This document shows positions 36,990 to 47,617 of a DNA stretch of 64,000 nt, piece by piece. Source of the DNA: Rivibacter sp049446155. Its GTDB lineage: Bacteria > Pseudomonadota > Gammaproteobacteria > Burkholderiales > Burkholderiaceae_C. The DNA is taken from positions 124,001 through 188,000 of the forward strand of contig NZ_JBMSEE010000001.1 of NCBI RefSeq assembly GCF_049446155.1. Reading direction: 5' to 3'. Positions within the stretch are counted from its first letter, which is position 1, and each line of letters begins with the position of its first letter. A program made the position numbers and the translations under genes. The notes beneath the pieces are model-generated. The model was not told the origin of the DNA and searched no databases. It saw nothing but the letters and a program-made list of their open reading frames with translations.

Positions 36990-38506
36990 TGCCCGCGCGC
37001 GCCGGCGCCTGGCTGCGCCGCTTCGCGCGCCGCGTGCCCGGCGTGGCCCCCGGCTCGCGCTCGCTGCATCGCCACCTGCTGCTGTGGCTCCTGCTGCCCC
37101 AGCTCGTGCTGTGGCTGGCCGCGGCCTGGGTCACCTACAACCTCGCGGCGCGCTACGCCACGCAGGCCCTCGACCGCAGCCTCTACCAGACCTCGCGCGC
37201 GCTGGCGCGCCAGGTCAAGCCGATCGGCAACGGCCTGCTGATCGACTTTCCGCGCGCGGCGCAGGACATCATCGAGTCCGACTCCGACGAGCGCGTGTTC
37301 TACATGGTCAGCACGCCGCCGGGCCAGTTCATCCTCGGCAACGACAAGCTGCCCGCGCCGCCACCCGAGCTCGGCGATGGCCTGAACGAGCCGCGCTTCT
37401 ACGACGGCCGCGTCGGCGACGTGCCAGTGCGCGTGGCCGCGCTGTACCTGGCCTACGGCGAGGACGAGCCCGCGCAGCGGATGCTGGTGCAGGTGGCGCG
37501 CGGGCGCACCAGCCGCGAGGCGCTGCTGCGCTCGATCCTGGTCGACACCGCGCTACCGCTGTCAGTGCTGGTCGCGCTGATGTCGCTGATCGTGTGGGCC
37601 GGCATCCGCGCCGGCCTGGCACCGCTGGATCGCCTGCGCGACGCGGTGCAGGACCGCGCGCCCAACGACCTGGCGCCGATCGCGCTGGAACGCGCGCCGC
37701 AGGAGGTGCGTGGCCTGGCCGGCGCCGTGAACGCGCTGCTGAACGCGGTGCACGAGAGCGTCAGCAGCCAGCGCCGCTTCATCAACGATGCGGCCCACCA
37801 GCTGCGCACGCCGCTGGCCGGGCTCAAGAGCCAGACCGAGCTGGCTCTGGCCGACCTGGCCGATCCCGAGCGCCTGCGCGATCCGCAAGCGGTGCTGGCG
37901 CTGCAGGAGCGGCTCGCGCGCGTGCAGCAAAGCGCCGCGCGCAGCGCCCATCTGGTGAACCAGTTGCTGACGCTGGCGCGCGCCGAGCCGGAATCGGCCG
38001 CGGTGATGGGTCGCAACCGCTTCGACCTGGCCCAGCTCGGCCGCGACCTCGCCGCCGAGTGGGTGCCGCGCGCGCTCGCCGCTGGCGTCGACCTCGGCTT
38101 CGACGGCCCGCCCACCGGCGAGCCGCTGCCCGTCGAAGGCAGCAGCCTGCTGGTGCGCGAGGCGCTGGCCAACCTGATCGACAACGCGGTGCGCTACGCC
38201 GGCCGCGGCGCCGAGGTCACGCTGCGCGTGCGCCGCGAGGACGCCCTGGCCGTCGCGGAGGTCGAGGACAACGGCCCGGGCATTCCCGATGCGCTCGACC
38301 GCGAGCGCATGTTCGGCCGCTTCGTGCGCGGCTCGCACGACGGCAGCGGCTGCGGCCTGGGGCTGTCGATCGTGAAGGAGATCGTCGAGCGGCACGCCGG
38401 AACCGTGCAGTTGGAGCCGGCCGCGCCCCATGGGCTTCGGGTGCGCATCGAACTGCCGCGCGCCGGAGCGGCGCTCGAGCGCTTCCGTCCCGACCCTCCG
38501 GGTTAA
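36989..38506 (+). CDS. sensor histidine kinase (TctE/QseC type)
   Basis: A GTG at 36989 overlaps the regulator stop by one base and gives 505 residues. There is a first membrane span (about 28-50, LLLWLLLPQLVLWLAAAWVTY), a periplasmic region of about 140 residues with YMVSTPPGQFILGNDKLP, a second span (VLVALMSLIVWAGI), a HAMP-like linker, the His box NDAAHQLRTPLAGL and an ATPase domain with NLIDNAVRYA, DNGPGI and GCGLGLSIV. The periplasmic domain resembles the sensor of TctE-type kinases that detect carboxylates or sugars through a binding protein. Confidence 0.88.
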
Positions 38507-38510
38507 TACC

Positions 38511-38563
38511 GTATTTATGTAGTAATGATTCATTAATACTTTGTTCAGCTTGTCGAGCAAGCT
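38511..38563 (+). promoter_or_regulatory. AT-rich palindromic operator and leader hairpin before the sugar importer
   Basis: The perfect palindrome TAATGA-T-TCATTA (38523-38535) sits inside a longer imperfect symmetry framed by GTATT (38511-38515) and AATAC (38535-38539). This AT-rich patch stands out in the GC-rich region. Next comes a hairpin AGCTTG-TCGAG-CAAGCT (38547-38563). The 100-base gap between kinase and gtsA probably holds the operon promoter and its operator. Confidence 0.5.
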
Positions 38564-38606
38564 CACCGGCTCAGCCCGGCGCATCCAACACCAGGAGACA
38601 CACGAC

Positions 38607-39866
38607 ATGAAGCTGAACACGCCGACCTTCCTGCGCCCACTCGTGGGCGCGCTGGCCCTGGCGGGCTGCGCCTTCGCGCACGCCGGCGAGGTGGAGGTGC
38701 TGCACTACTGGACCTCGGGTGGCGAGGCCAAGGCGGCCGCGGCCCTGAAGGCCACGCTGCAGGCCAAGGGCCACACCTGGAAGGACTTCGCGGTCGCCGG
38801 CGGCGGCGGCGATTCGGCGATGACGGTGCTGAAGTCGCGCGTGGTCTCGGGCAATGCGCCGGCCGCCGCGCAGATCAAGGGCCCGTCGATCCAGGAGTGG
38901 GGCAAGGAAGGCGTGCTCGCCGATCTCGACGACGTGGCCAAGGCCAACAGCTGGGACACGCTGCTGCCCAAGGTCGTCAGCGACGTGATGAAGGTCAAGG
39001 GCCACTACGCCGCCGTGCCGGTCAACGTGCACCGCGTGAACTGGCTGTGGGCCAACCCCGAGGCGCTGAAGAAGGCCAACGCCAAGCTGCCGACCAACTG
39101 GGACGAGTTCTTCGTCACCGCCGAGGCGCTCAAGAAGGCCGGCATCACGCCGGTGGCCCACGGCGGCCAGAACTGGCAGGACTTCACCACCTTCGAAAGC
39201 GTGGCGCTCGGCGTCGGCGGCGCCGACTTCTACAAGAAGGCCCTGGTGCAGCTCGATGCGGCCTCGCTGAAGAGCGCGACCATGGAGAAGGTGCTCACGA
39301 CCTTCAAGCGCATCAAGGGCTACACCGACAAGAACGCGCCGGGGCGCGACTGGAACCTCGCCACCGCGATGGTGATCCGCGGCGAGGCCGGCATGCAGCT
39401 GATGGGCGACTGGGCCAAGGGCGAGTTCATCGCCGCCGGCAAGAAGCCGGGCGTCGACTTCCTGTGCGCCGCCGCGCCGGGCACAGCCAATGCCTTCACC
39501 TTCAACGTCGACTCGTTCGCGATGTTCAAGATCAAGAACGAGGCCAACCAGAAGGCGCAGAAGGACCTCGCCGCCGCGATCATGGCGCCCGAGTTCCAGG
39601 AGGTGTTCAACCTCAACAAGGGTTCGATCCCGGTGCGCCTGAACATGGACATGGGCAAGTTCGACGACTGCGCCAAGCTCTCGAGCAAGGACTTCGTCGC
39701 CACCGCGCAAGGCGGCGGCCTGGTGCCCTCGATCGCCCACGGCATGGCCGTGCCGTCGGCCGCCGAAGGCGCGATCAAGGACGCGGTGTCGAACTTCTGG
39801 AACAGCGACAAGATGACCGCCGCCGAGGCCATGGACAAGCTGGTCGCGGCCGCCAGGACGAAGTAG
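38607..39866 (+). CDS. gtsA: sugar ABC transporter substrate-binding protein (GtsA-like)
   Basis: I took the ATG at 38607, with CAGGAGA eleven bases upstream. The 419-residue protein has a signal peptide (LVGALALAGCAFAHA) followed by GEVEVLHYWTSGGEAKAA and VAGGGGDSAMTVLKSR, close to the mature start of the glucose/mannose-binding protein GtsA of pseudomonads as I recall it. Later segments GDWAKGEFIAAGKKPG and NVDSFAMFKI also fit family 1 binding proteins. It would capture hexose in the periplasm and deliver it to GtsBC. Confidence 0.85.
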   Translation: MKLNTPTFLRPLVGALALAGCAFAHAGEVEVLHYWTSGGEAKAAAALKATLQAKGHTWKDFAVAGGGGDSAMTVLKSRVVSGNAPAAAQIKGPSIQEWGKEGVLADLDDVAKANSWDTLLPKVVSDVMKVKGHYAAVPVNVHRVNWLWANPEALKKANAKLPTNWDEFFVTAEALKKAGITPVAHGGQNWQDFTTFESVALGVGGADFYKKALVQLDAASLKSATMEKVLTTFKRIKGYTDKNAPGRDWNLATAMVIRGEAGMQLMGDWAKGEFIAAGKKPGVDFLCAAAPGTANAFTFNVDSFAMFKIKNEANQKAQKDLAAAIMAPEFQEVFNLNKGSIPVRLNMDMGKFDDCAKLSSKDFVATAQGGGLVPSIAHGMAVPSAAEGAIKDAVSNFWNSDKMTAAEAMDKLVAAARTK

Positions 39867-39937
39867 TCCTCGCGATGCGGCTCGGGCGCCGCACCCGCGG
39901 TGCCCCGCCCTTTCCTCCTGGTTTCGCGGAGCCCGGC

Positions 39938-40819
39938 ATGAGCCTTCCCTCGTCGCCCACCGGCAGCGCCTGGCTGCCGCGCCTGGTGGTCGCGCCCTCC
40001 TTCGTGCTGGGCTTCCTCTTCATCTACGGCTTCATCGCCTGGAACGGCTGGTTCTCGGTCTCGGCCTCGCGGCTGTTGCCGAACTACGAGTTCGCCGGAT
40101 TCGAGCCGTACGTGCAGCTGTTCGAGAGCGACCGCTTTCGCGTCGCGCTGTCCAACCTGGCCGTCTTCGGCACGCTCTTCATCGGCGGCGCGATGGCCAT
40201 CGGCCTGCTGCTGGCGATCCTGCTCGACCAGAAGATCCGCGCCGAGGGCGCCTTGCGTGCGGTGTTCCTCTATCCGATGGCGCTGTCGATGATCGTGACC
40301 GGCACCGCCTGGAAGTGGATCCTCAACCCCGGCTTGGGCGTCGAGAACCTGGTGCAGGGCTGGGGCTGGACCGACTTCTCGTTCGACTGGCTGGTGCAGC
40401 CCGAGCGCGCGATCTACTGCGTCGTGATCGCGGGCGTGTGGCAAAGCGCAGGCTTCGTGATGGCGCTGTTCCTCGCCGGACTGCGCGGCATCGACGACTC
40501 GATCATCAAGGCCGCCCAGGTCGACGGTGCCTCGCTGCCGCGCATCTACTGGCGCATCCTGATCCCCAGCCTGCGCCCGGTGTTCTTCTCGACGCTGATG
40601 GTGCTGTCGCACCTGGCGATCAAGAGCTTCGACCTGGTGATGGCGCTGACCGCCGGCGGCCCCGGCTATGCGACCGACCTGCCGGCCACGTTCATGTACT
40701 CGATGGCCTTCACGCGCGGCCAGATCAACCTGGGCGCCGCCTCGGCGACCGTGATGCTCGCGACGATCGCAGCCATCGTCGTGCCCTACCTCTACAGCGA
40801 ACTGAGGGCCAAACGATGA
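39938..40819 (+). CDS. gtsB: sugar ABC transporter permease (GtsB-like)
   Basis: The 293-residue inner membrane protein has about six spans, starting LVVAPSFVLGFLFIYGFIAW, and the EAA-type coupling loop AAQVDGASLPRIYWRILIPSLRP that docks to the ATPase. Its position between the binding protein and the second permease fits the MalF-like partner of a carbohydrate importer. The 71 bases after gtsA show no gene. Confidence 0.9.
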   Translation: MSLPSSPTGSAWLPRLVVAPSFVLGFLFIYGFIAWNGWFSVSASRLLPNYEFAGFEPYVQLFESDRFRVALSNLAVFGTLFIGGAMAIGLLLAILLDQKIRAEGALRAVFLYPMALSMIVTGTAWKWILNPGLGVENLVQGWGWTDFSFDWLVQPERAIYCVVIAGVWQSAGFVMALFLAGLRGIDDSIIKAAQVDGASLPRIYWRILIPSLRPVFFSTLMVLSHLAIKSFDLVMALTAGGPGYATDLPATFMYSMAFTRGQINLGAASATVMLATIAAIVVPYLYSELRAKR

Positions 40820-40829
40820 GCCCCTGCTC

Positions 40830-40886
40830 GGCCGCCCGAAGGGGCGAACTCCCTCTCGGGGGGACGGCGCGAAGCGCCAAGGGGGT
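40830..40886. repeat. interspersed GC-rich palindromic repeat, copy 2 (divergent)
   Basis: Between gtsB and gtsC lies GGCCGCCCGAAGGGGCGA followed by CTCCCTCTCGGGGGGACGGC and GCGAAGCGCCAAGGGGG. It has the same order of blocks as the copies at 49643 and 61406. It forms at least two hairpins inside the operon and could modulate expression between the two permease genes. Confidence 0.5.
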
Positions 40887-40890
40887 TTCA

Positions 40891-41745
40891 ATGAATCGCA
40901 TCCACTTTCACCGCCTCGCCGTCTGGGGCCTGCTGATGGGCTTCGCGGCCTTCTTCCTCGCGCCGCTGTACGTGATGCTCGTCACCTCCTTCAAGGGCGC
41001 TGACGAGATCCGCGCCGGCGGGCTGCTCGCGCTGCCGAGCGCGCCCAGCCTCGAGGCCTGGGGCATCGCGTGGTCGAGCGCCTGCACCGGCACCGACTGC
41101 AACGGCCTCAAGCCCTTCTTCTGGAACTCGGTCGCGATGGTCGTGCCGGCGGTGCTGATCTCGACCGCCCTGGGCGCCGTCAACGGCTACGTGCTCACGA
41201 AGTGGAAGTTCCGCGGCAGCGAGCTCATGTTCGCGCTGCTGCTGTTCGGCGTGTTCATGCCGCTGCAGGTGATCCTGTTGCCGATGTCGCAGGTGCTGGG
41301 CTGGCTGGGCATGGCCAACTCGATCTGGGGCCTGGTGCTGGTGCACATCCTGTGCGGGCTGCCGAGCACGACGCTGTTCTTCCGCAACTACTACGCCGCG
41401 CTGCCCGACGAGCTGATCAAGGCCGCGATGCTCGACGGCGCGGGCTTCTGGCGCATCTTCTGGCGCATCGTCGTGCCGCTGTCGACGCCGATCCTCGTGG
41501 TCACGCTGATCTGGCAGTTCACGGCGATCTGGAACGACTTCCTGTTCGGCGTCGTGTTCTCGGGCAACGATGCCAAGCCGGTGACCGTGGGGCTGAACAA
41601 CCTGGCCAACACCTCCAGCACGGTGAAGGCCTACAACGTGGACATGGCCGCGGCCATGATCGCGGCGCTGCCGACACTCGCGGTCTACCTGATCGCGGGC
41701 AAGTATTTCGTGCGCGGCCTGACGGCCGGCGCGGTGAAGGGGTAA
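40891..41745 (+). CDS. gtsC: sugar ABC transporter permease (GtsC-like)
   Basis: The 284-residue membrane protein has about six spans, with the MalG-type start VWGLLMGFAAFFLAPLYVML and the coupling loop KAAMLDGAGFWRIFWRIVVPLSTP. A two-cysteine loop with SSACTGTDCNGLKPFFWNS is found in the GtsC branch as I recall. It forms the translocation channel with GtsB. The ATPase gene follows after three bases. Confidence 0.9.
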   Translation: MNRIHFHRLAVWGLLMGFAAFFLAPLYVMLVTSFKGADEIRAGGLLALPSAPSLEAWGIAWSSACTGTDCNGLKPFFWNSVAMVVPAVLISTALGAVNGYVLTKWKFRGSELMFALLLFGVFMPLQVILLPMSQVLGWLGMANSIWGLVLVHILCGLPSTTLFFRNYYAALPDELIKAAMLDGAGFWRIFWRIVVPLSTPILVVTLIWQFTAIWNDFLFGVVFSGNDAKPVTVGLNNLANTSSTVKAYNVDMAAAMIAALPTLAVYLIAGKYFVRGLTAGAVKG

Positions 41746-41748
41746 ACC

Positions 41749-42816
<1,068 letters not shown>

Positions 42817-42850
42817 GCCCACCCGACCACGCGGTCGAGGTCATCGCCTG

Positions 42851-42867
42851 GGGGCCAGGATGGCCCC
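42851..42867. terminator. hairpin in the gap between convergent gtsD and S41 peptidase genes
   Basis: GGGGCCA (42851-42857) and TGGCCCC (42861-42867) form a 7-bp stem with a three-base loop. It lies 34 bases past the gtsD stop and 57 bases past the end of the opposing gene. No T run is present, so termination is only a guess from position. Confidence 0.35.
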
Positions 42868-42924
42868 TGACGCGCCGGGGCACCGGGCCTCGGACGCCGA
42901 TCGCCGCGCGCGGCCGCGGTGCGC

Positions 42925-44043
42925 TCAGCGCGTCGACTCCAGCACCTGCTGCACGTAGCGCAGCTCTTCGTCGGCCTGCCCTTCGGCGGGCTTGAGCATG
43001 AAGTGGTCCGGCGCGATGCCGCCCGCGTCGATCGCATAGGCCGGCAGGCGCAGCGAGCGCGAGGTTGCGTAGTGCAGCCGCCGCAGCCCCGAAGGCAGCG
43101 TGTGGGGCCGCATGTTGGAGTAGTCGAGCGATCCGTAGGTCGGACGCCCGAACAGCTTGACCTTGAAGCTCTGCCGCGCGGCCAGCACGAACTCCTCGCA
43201 CGAGCTGCCGCAGCCGCGGTCGATCACGACGGCAACGCGCTGGGGCTGCCGCGCGATCTGCCTCGGGCGGACCGTCGCGACGGGCTCGATCCCCGTCGGC
43301 AGCACAAAGCTGCCCACGGGCGCCGCGCGCATCGCCTCGAGCACCGGCCGCATGAAGTCGCGACAAGCCTGCGACGGCGGCTGCATCTGCTCGCACACCG
43401 CTTGCGAAGCCTCGATGTTGGCTGGCGTCGAAAGGAACTCGGCACCGACGTCGCGGCGCAGGTTGGCATCGATCAGCGCCATCACCGGCTCGTAGGTCGT
43501 GTCGGATCCGCCGCCGTTGCGCCGCACGTCGACGATCAGGTTGGGCCGCGCGGCGATTTCGCGCGCATGCCGGCGCAGCAACGCGCCGATCGGCTCGGCG
43601 TAGTGGTCCGCGAAGCTCGGCAGCACCAGCAGCGCGGTCTTCGCCGACAAGACCCGGAAGCTCGGCAACGATGCGTCAGGCGTCGCTGCCGCCGGCACGG
43701 TCAACGAGGGTGCGATCGCGCTCACGCCCAGATGGCCATGACGGTAGCTGCGCAGATAGCCCCGCAGCAGCTTGACGCAATCGGCATCGCTGTCGATCCC
43801 CGCGACGTCGACGCGCGCCTTCGCCAGCGCGGCGTCGAACACCGCCTGCCCCCGGCGCGCGACGTGCTCGCGCGCACCGGCGTCGTTCTCCAGCAGGAAG
43901 CCGGGCAGCGCCTCCAGGTCGGTCCGGCAGGACTCGGCCGGGCTCGGGTTCTGCGCCTGCGCGCCGCCGCCCCACAGGCCGCAGACGATCAGAAGGATCC
44001 GGCAAGCGTGGCGGCCGGACAGCAAGGATCGGCGTGTTTGCAT
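42925..44043 (-). CDS. secreted S41-family (tail-specific protease-like) peptidase
   Basis: The 372-residue protein has a signal peptide (RILLIVCGLWGGGAQAQ) and an S41 fold: LIVDVRRNGGGSDT (about 170-183) and VAVVIDRGCGSSCEEFVLAA with the catalytic Ser in GSSCEEF. The cysteine pairs (GCGSSC, CEQMQPPSQAC) fit an exported protein. No PDZ domain is visible. It resembles peptidases of unknown substrate rather than the photosystem or tail-specific proteases. It diverges from the TldD-like gene. Confidence 0.8.
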   Translation of the reverse strand: MQTRRSLLSGRHACRILLIVCGLWGGGAQAQNPSPAESCRTDLEALPGFLLENDAGAREHVARRGQAVFDAALAKARVDVAGIDSDADCVKLLRGYLRSYRHGHLGVSAIAPSLTVPAAATPDASLPSFRVLSAKTALLVLPSFADHYAEPIGALLRRHAREIAARPNLIVDVRRNGGGSDTTYEPVMALIDANLRRDVGAEFLSTPANIEASQAVCEQMQPPSQACRDFMRPVLEAMRAAPVGSFVLPTGIEPVATVRPRQIARQPQRVAVVIDRGCGSSCEEFVLAARQSFKVKLFGRPTYGSLDYSNMRPHTLPSGLRRLHYATSRSLRLPAYAIDAGGIAPDHFMLKPAEGQADEELRYVQQVLESTR

Positions 44044-44156
44044 TGCGGGTTGTCGAGTGTGCGTCTGGCCGGCCAGACCAAGGGCCGCGATGCTACGCCG
44101 CTAAACTGCCTCCACCGCCGCGGGCCATGAACCCGCGGCCATCAGCGGAGGCCCCC

Positions 44157-45626
44157 ATGCTCGATACCGTCGAAGCGACCGCGCGGCGCGCGGCCGGCGC
44201 CCTGCCCTCCACAGCCCGCCATTGGGCCGTGCGCGGCGTGCGCGAAGTGTCCGAACAACTGAGCGTGCGCGACGACGTCGCCGAGGCACCGCGCCGCTCG
44301 CACGACGCCGGCGCGATGGTCACCGTGATCGACGGGGGCCTCGGCTACGCCGCCACCTCCGACGTTTCCGAGGCCGGCCTCGCCACCGCCTTCGAGCGCG
44401 CGCATGCGCTGGCGCGTGCCAGCGCCGGCAAGACCGCGCACGACGACGCGGCACTGCAGCCGCCGACCGCGAGCGGGCGCTACGCGAGCGCCGTCGAGCG
44501 TCCGGCCGGCAGTGCCACGCTGCCCGAGAAACTCGAGTGGCTGCACGAGGTCTGCGCCGCCGCCAAGGCCGACGCGCGCATCGTCGACCGCCACGCGACG
44601 CTGTGGAGCGTGGTCACCGACCAGCTCTACCTCACCAGCGACGGCGCGCGCACCGAGCAACACTGGGAGTTCCTCACGCCCTCGGTGCAGGTCACCGCCC
44701 ACGACGCCGGCGTCACGCAGGTGCGCTCGAGCGCCGGCCAGTACAACGGCTACTGCCAGCAAGGCGGGCTCGAGGTGCTGGAACGCGCCGGCTTTCGCAC
44801 GCATGAAGGCCCGCGCGTCGCCCGCGAGGCGCTGGAGCTGGTGGCCGCACCCGTGTGCCCGAGCGGCACGATGGACCTGCTGCTGATGCCGGACCAGATG
44901 ATGCTGCAGATCCACGAGTCGATCGGCCACCCGCTCGAACTCGACCGCATCCTCGGCGACGAGCGCAACTTCGCCGGCACCAGCTTCGTGACGCTCGACA
45001 TGTTCGGCCACTACCGCTACGGCAGCGAGCTGCTCAACGTCAGCTACGACCCGACGCGCGCGCATGAATTCGCCGGTTTCGCCTTCGACGACGACGGCCT
45101 GCCGGCGCAGCGCGCGCTGATCATCGAGCGCGGCATCCTCCAGCGCCCGCTCGGCGGCAGCCTGTCGCAGGCACGCGCCCGCGCGCTGGGGCATGACATC
45201 GGCGGCGTCGCGACCACGCGCGCGTGCAGCTGGAACCGCGCGCCGATCGATCGCATGAGCAACCTGAACGTCGAGCCCGGCACGAGCGGGCTCGACGAGA
45301 TGATCCAAAGCATCGAGCTCGGCGTGATGATGCACACCAACTGCTCGTGGAGCATCGACGACTCGCGCAACAAGTTCCAGTTCGGCTGCGAGTACGGCCG
45401 CGTGATCCGCAACGGCCAGCTGGCCGAGGTGGTGCGCAACCCCAACTACCGCGGCATCAGCGCCACGTTCTGGCGCTCGCTCGCGATGGTCGGCAACGAC
45501 AGCACCTACGAGGTCATGGGCACGCCGTTCTGCGGCAAGGGCGAGCCCTCGCAAGTCATCCGCGTGGGCCACGCGTCGCCGGCCTGCAAGTTCGCCGCCG
45601 TCGACGTCTTCGGAGGGGCCCAGTGA
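44157..45626 (+). CDS. tldD: TldD-family metalloprotease subunit (catalytic)
   Basis: I took the ATG at 44157, with GGAGG six bases upstream; an ATG at 44127 is the alternative. The 489-residue protein has the zinc site HExxxH in MLQIHESIGHPLELDRILGDE and later Cys-containing segments (VMMHTNCSWSIDDSRNKFQFGCEYG). With the next gene it forms the TldD/TldE heterodimeric protease, which in known cases degrades unfolded linear peptides or trims leader peptides of modified peptides. This pair differs from the classical E. coli proteins in the N-terminal sequence. No precursor peptide gene is seen nearby. Confidence 0.85.
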   Translation: MLDTVEATARRAAGALPSTARHWAVRGVREVSEQLSVRDDVAEAPRRSHDAGAMVTVIDGGLGYAATSDVSEAGLATAFERAHALARASAGKTAHDDAALQPPTASGRYASAVERPAGSATLPEKLEWLHEVCAAAKADARIVDRHATLWSVVTDQLYLTSDGARTEQHWEFLTPSVQVTAHDAGVTQVRSSAGQYNGYCQQGGLEVLERAGFRTHEGPRVAREALELVAAPVCPSGTMDLLLMPDQMMLQIHESIGHPLELDRILGDERNFAGTSFVTLDMFGHYRYGSELLNVSYDPTRAHEFAGFAFDDDGLPAQRALIIERGILQRPLGGSLSQARARALGHDIGGVATTRACSWNRAPIDRMSNLNVEPGTSGLDEMIQSIELGVMMHTNCSWSIDDSRNKFQFGCEYGRVIRNGQLAEVVRNPNYRGISATFWRSLAMVGNDSTYEVMGTPFCGKGEPSQVIRVGHASPACKFAAVDVFGGAQ

Positions 45627-47002
45627 TGGACGCACGCGTGCAACTGAACCCGCTCACCCGCCGCGAAGGCTTCGAGGCCCTCGCCGACGCGCTGCTCGGC
45701 ACCCCCGAGGCCCGCCACGGCGCCGACCGCACGACGCTGCTGGTGTCGGCCGAGTCGAGCGACTTCCTGCGCTTCAACCGCGGCACGCTGCGCCAGGCGA
45801 CGCAGGTCTCGCAGGCCTACGCGACGCTGGCCGTCGAACGCGGCCAGCGCCGCACCGAGGCGACGGTAGCGCTGTCGGGCGATCTGTCGCGCGACCTCGC
45901 AACGCTGTCGTCCGAGCGCGCCGAACTGCTGCGCGACCTCGACCTGATTCCCGACGACCCCTGGCTGCTGGTGCCCGACGCCGCCAGCACCAGCAGCCGC
46001 GACGACCACGGCCGCCTGCCCGAGGCCGCGCAGCTGATCGCGCTGGTGCACGGCCTGGCTGCCGGCAAGCACGACTTCGTCGGCTTCTACGCCGGCGGGC
46101 CGATGGTGCGCGCCTTCGCCGACACGCTGGGCAGCCGCCACTGGCACCGCGTCGAGAGCTTCCACTTCGACTGGTGCCTGTACCGTCAGGCCGACAAGGC
46201 GATCAAGACCGCCTACGCCGGCACGCACTGGGACGACGCGGCCTTCGTCGCGAGGTTCGACGAGGTCGCCGCGCGCGTGCCGCTGCTGGCGCGCGAGCCG
46301 CGCACGCTGAAGCCGGGTGCCTACCGCGCCGCTTTCACGCCGACCGCGCTGGTCGAGATCCTCGGCACGCTGGGCTGGAGCGGCTTCTCGCTGAAGTCGC
46401 GGCGCACCGGCGTCTCGTCGCTGATGCGCCTCGAACGCGGCGAGGCGGCGTTCGCGCCTTCGCTGCACATCGACGAGGCCGTGGCCAGCGGCACGGCGCC
46501 GGCCTTCACGGCCGAAGGCTTCACGCGCCCGGCCAGCGTGCCGCTGGTGACGGCGGGCCGCCTGCCGCGCGAGGGCGGCACGCTGAACTCGCCGCGCTCG
46601 GCGCGCGAATACGGCGTCGCGACCAACGGCGCGGATGCCCAGGAGTCGCCCGACTCGCTGCGCGTGGCCGCCGGCAGCATCGCGCACAGCGAGATGCTGC
46701 GCGCGCTCGACACCGGCCTGTATGTCAGCAACCTCTGGTACCTGAACTACAGCGACCGCCAGGCCTGCCGCATGACCGGCATGACGCGCTACGCCTGCTT
46801 CTGGGTCGAAGGCGGCGAGCTGGTGGCGCCCGTCAACGTGATGCGCTTCGACGACGACGCCCTGCGCCTGCTCGGCGACGGCCTCGTCGGCCTCACTGAC
46901 GAGGCCGAGTTCCTGCCCAACAGCGACACCTATGGGCAGCGGCAGCTCGGCTCGATCACGACGCCGGGAGCGGTGATCGAGGGCTTTCGGCTCACGCTCT
47001 GA
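45626..47002 (+). CDS. TldE/PmbA-family protease subunit (non-catalytic)
   Basis: The ATG at 45626 overlaps the tldD stop (TGATG). The 458-residue protein lacks HExxxH and has the TldE layout, with YVSNLWYLNYSDRQACRMTGMTRYACF and EGGELVAPVNVMRFDDD near the C-terminus. It should form the second half of the heterodimer that encloses the substrate channel. A hairpin and a cupin gene follow. Confidence 0.85.
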   Translation: MDARVQLNPLTRREGFEALADALLGTPEARHGADRTTLLVSAESSDFLRFNRGTLRQATQVSQAYATLAVERGQRRTEATVALSGDLSRDLATLSSERAELLRDLDLIPDDPWLLVPDAASTSSRDDHGRLPEAAQLIALVHGLAAGKHDFVGFYAGGPMVRAFADTLGSRHWHRVESFHFDWCLYRQADKAIKTAYAGTHWDDAAFVARFDEVAARVPLLAREPRTLKPGAYRAAFTPTALVEILGTLGWSGFSLKSRRTGVSSLMRLERGEAAFAPSLHIDEAVASGTAPAFTAEGFTRPASVPLVTAGRLPREGGTLNSPRSAREYGVATNGADAQESPDSLRVAAGSIAHSEMLRALDTGLYVSNLWYLNYSDRQACRMTGMTRYACFWVEGGELVAPVNVMRFDDDALRLLGDGLVGLTDEAEFLPNSDTYGQRQLGSITTPGAVIEGFRLTL

Positions 47003-47013
47003 TCGACGAGGAA

Positions 47014-47045
47014 GCTTGTGCGCCGCCCTGCTGCGGTGCACAAGC
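47014..47045 (+). terminator. hairpin after the TldD/TldE pair
   Basis: GCTTGTGC (47014-47021) pairs with GCACAAGC (47038-47045). A second small hairpin GCCTG-ATG-CAGGC follows. Together they occupy the 98-base gap before the cupin gene and may end or attenuate transcription. No T run is present. Confidence 0.4.
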
Positions 47046-47100
47046 CTTGGCATGCCTGATGCAGGCGGTAAGCCACCACCGCATCGCAGGAGGCCATGCC

Positions 47101-47529
47101 ATGTTGGACACCACCGGCACCCGCTTCTCCCACGTCAAGCCCGGCGACACCGCGTTCAAGGGCGAGGGCTTGCGCGACTTCTTCCTCTACCGCGACCTCG
47201 GGGTCGCCGACGCGACGAACGGCAAGGTGATCGCACACCTGGTGAAGGCCAGCGACATCCCGCCCGAGAGCGGCGGCACCGGCTGGCATCGCCACGAGGC
47301 CGAGTTCCAGATCGTCATCATGACCAAGGGCTGGGCCAAGTTCATGTACGAGGACAAGGAAACCCTCGTCGAAGCCGGCGACGTGGTGCACCAGCGCCCC
47401 GGCATCGTGCACTACCTGTTCGACTACTCGCCGGACATGGAGTACCTGGAGATCGTGAGCCCGGCGGACTTCAAGACGGTGGAGGTCGAGGGGCCATGCG
47501 AGATCCCGAAGCCGACACCGTGGAGATGA
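47101..47529 (+). CDS. small cupin-domain protein
   Basis: The ATG at 47101 follows AGGAGG. The 142-residue protein is a single cupin barrel with metal-type residues GTGWHRHEAEFQIVIMTKG (His-x-His and Glu) and a second motif VVHQRPGIVHYLFDY. This would bind one metal ion. Cupins of this kind are often sugar or dioxygenase-like sensors or isomerases; the substrate is unknown. It ends EIPKPTPWR. Confidence 0.8.
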   Translation: MLDTTGTRFSHVKPGDTAFKGEGLRDFFLYRDLGVADATNGKVIAHLVKASDIPPESGGTGWHRHEAEFQIVIMTKGWAKFMYEDKETLVEAGDVVHQRPGIVHYLFDYSPDMEYLEIVSPADFKTVEVEGPCEIPKPTPWR

Positions 47530-47617
47530 ACGCCCGCCACGCTTGCGGCCTCGTCGCGGCGCTGTCCTCGAGGGGCTTGGCGGCCTTGGGACGACCCGAC
47601 GGCCGGCTGCCGCCTGA

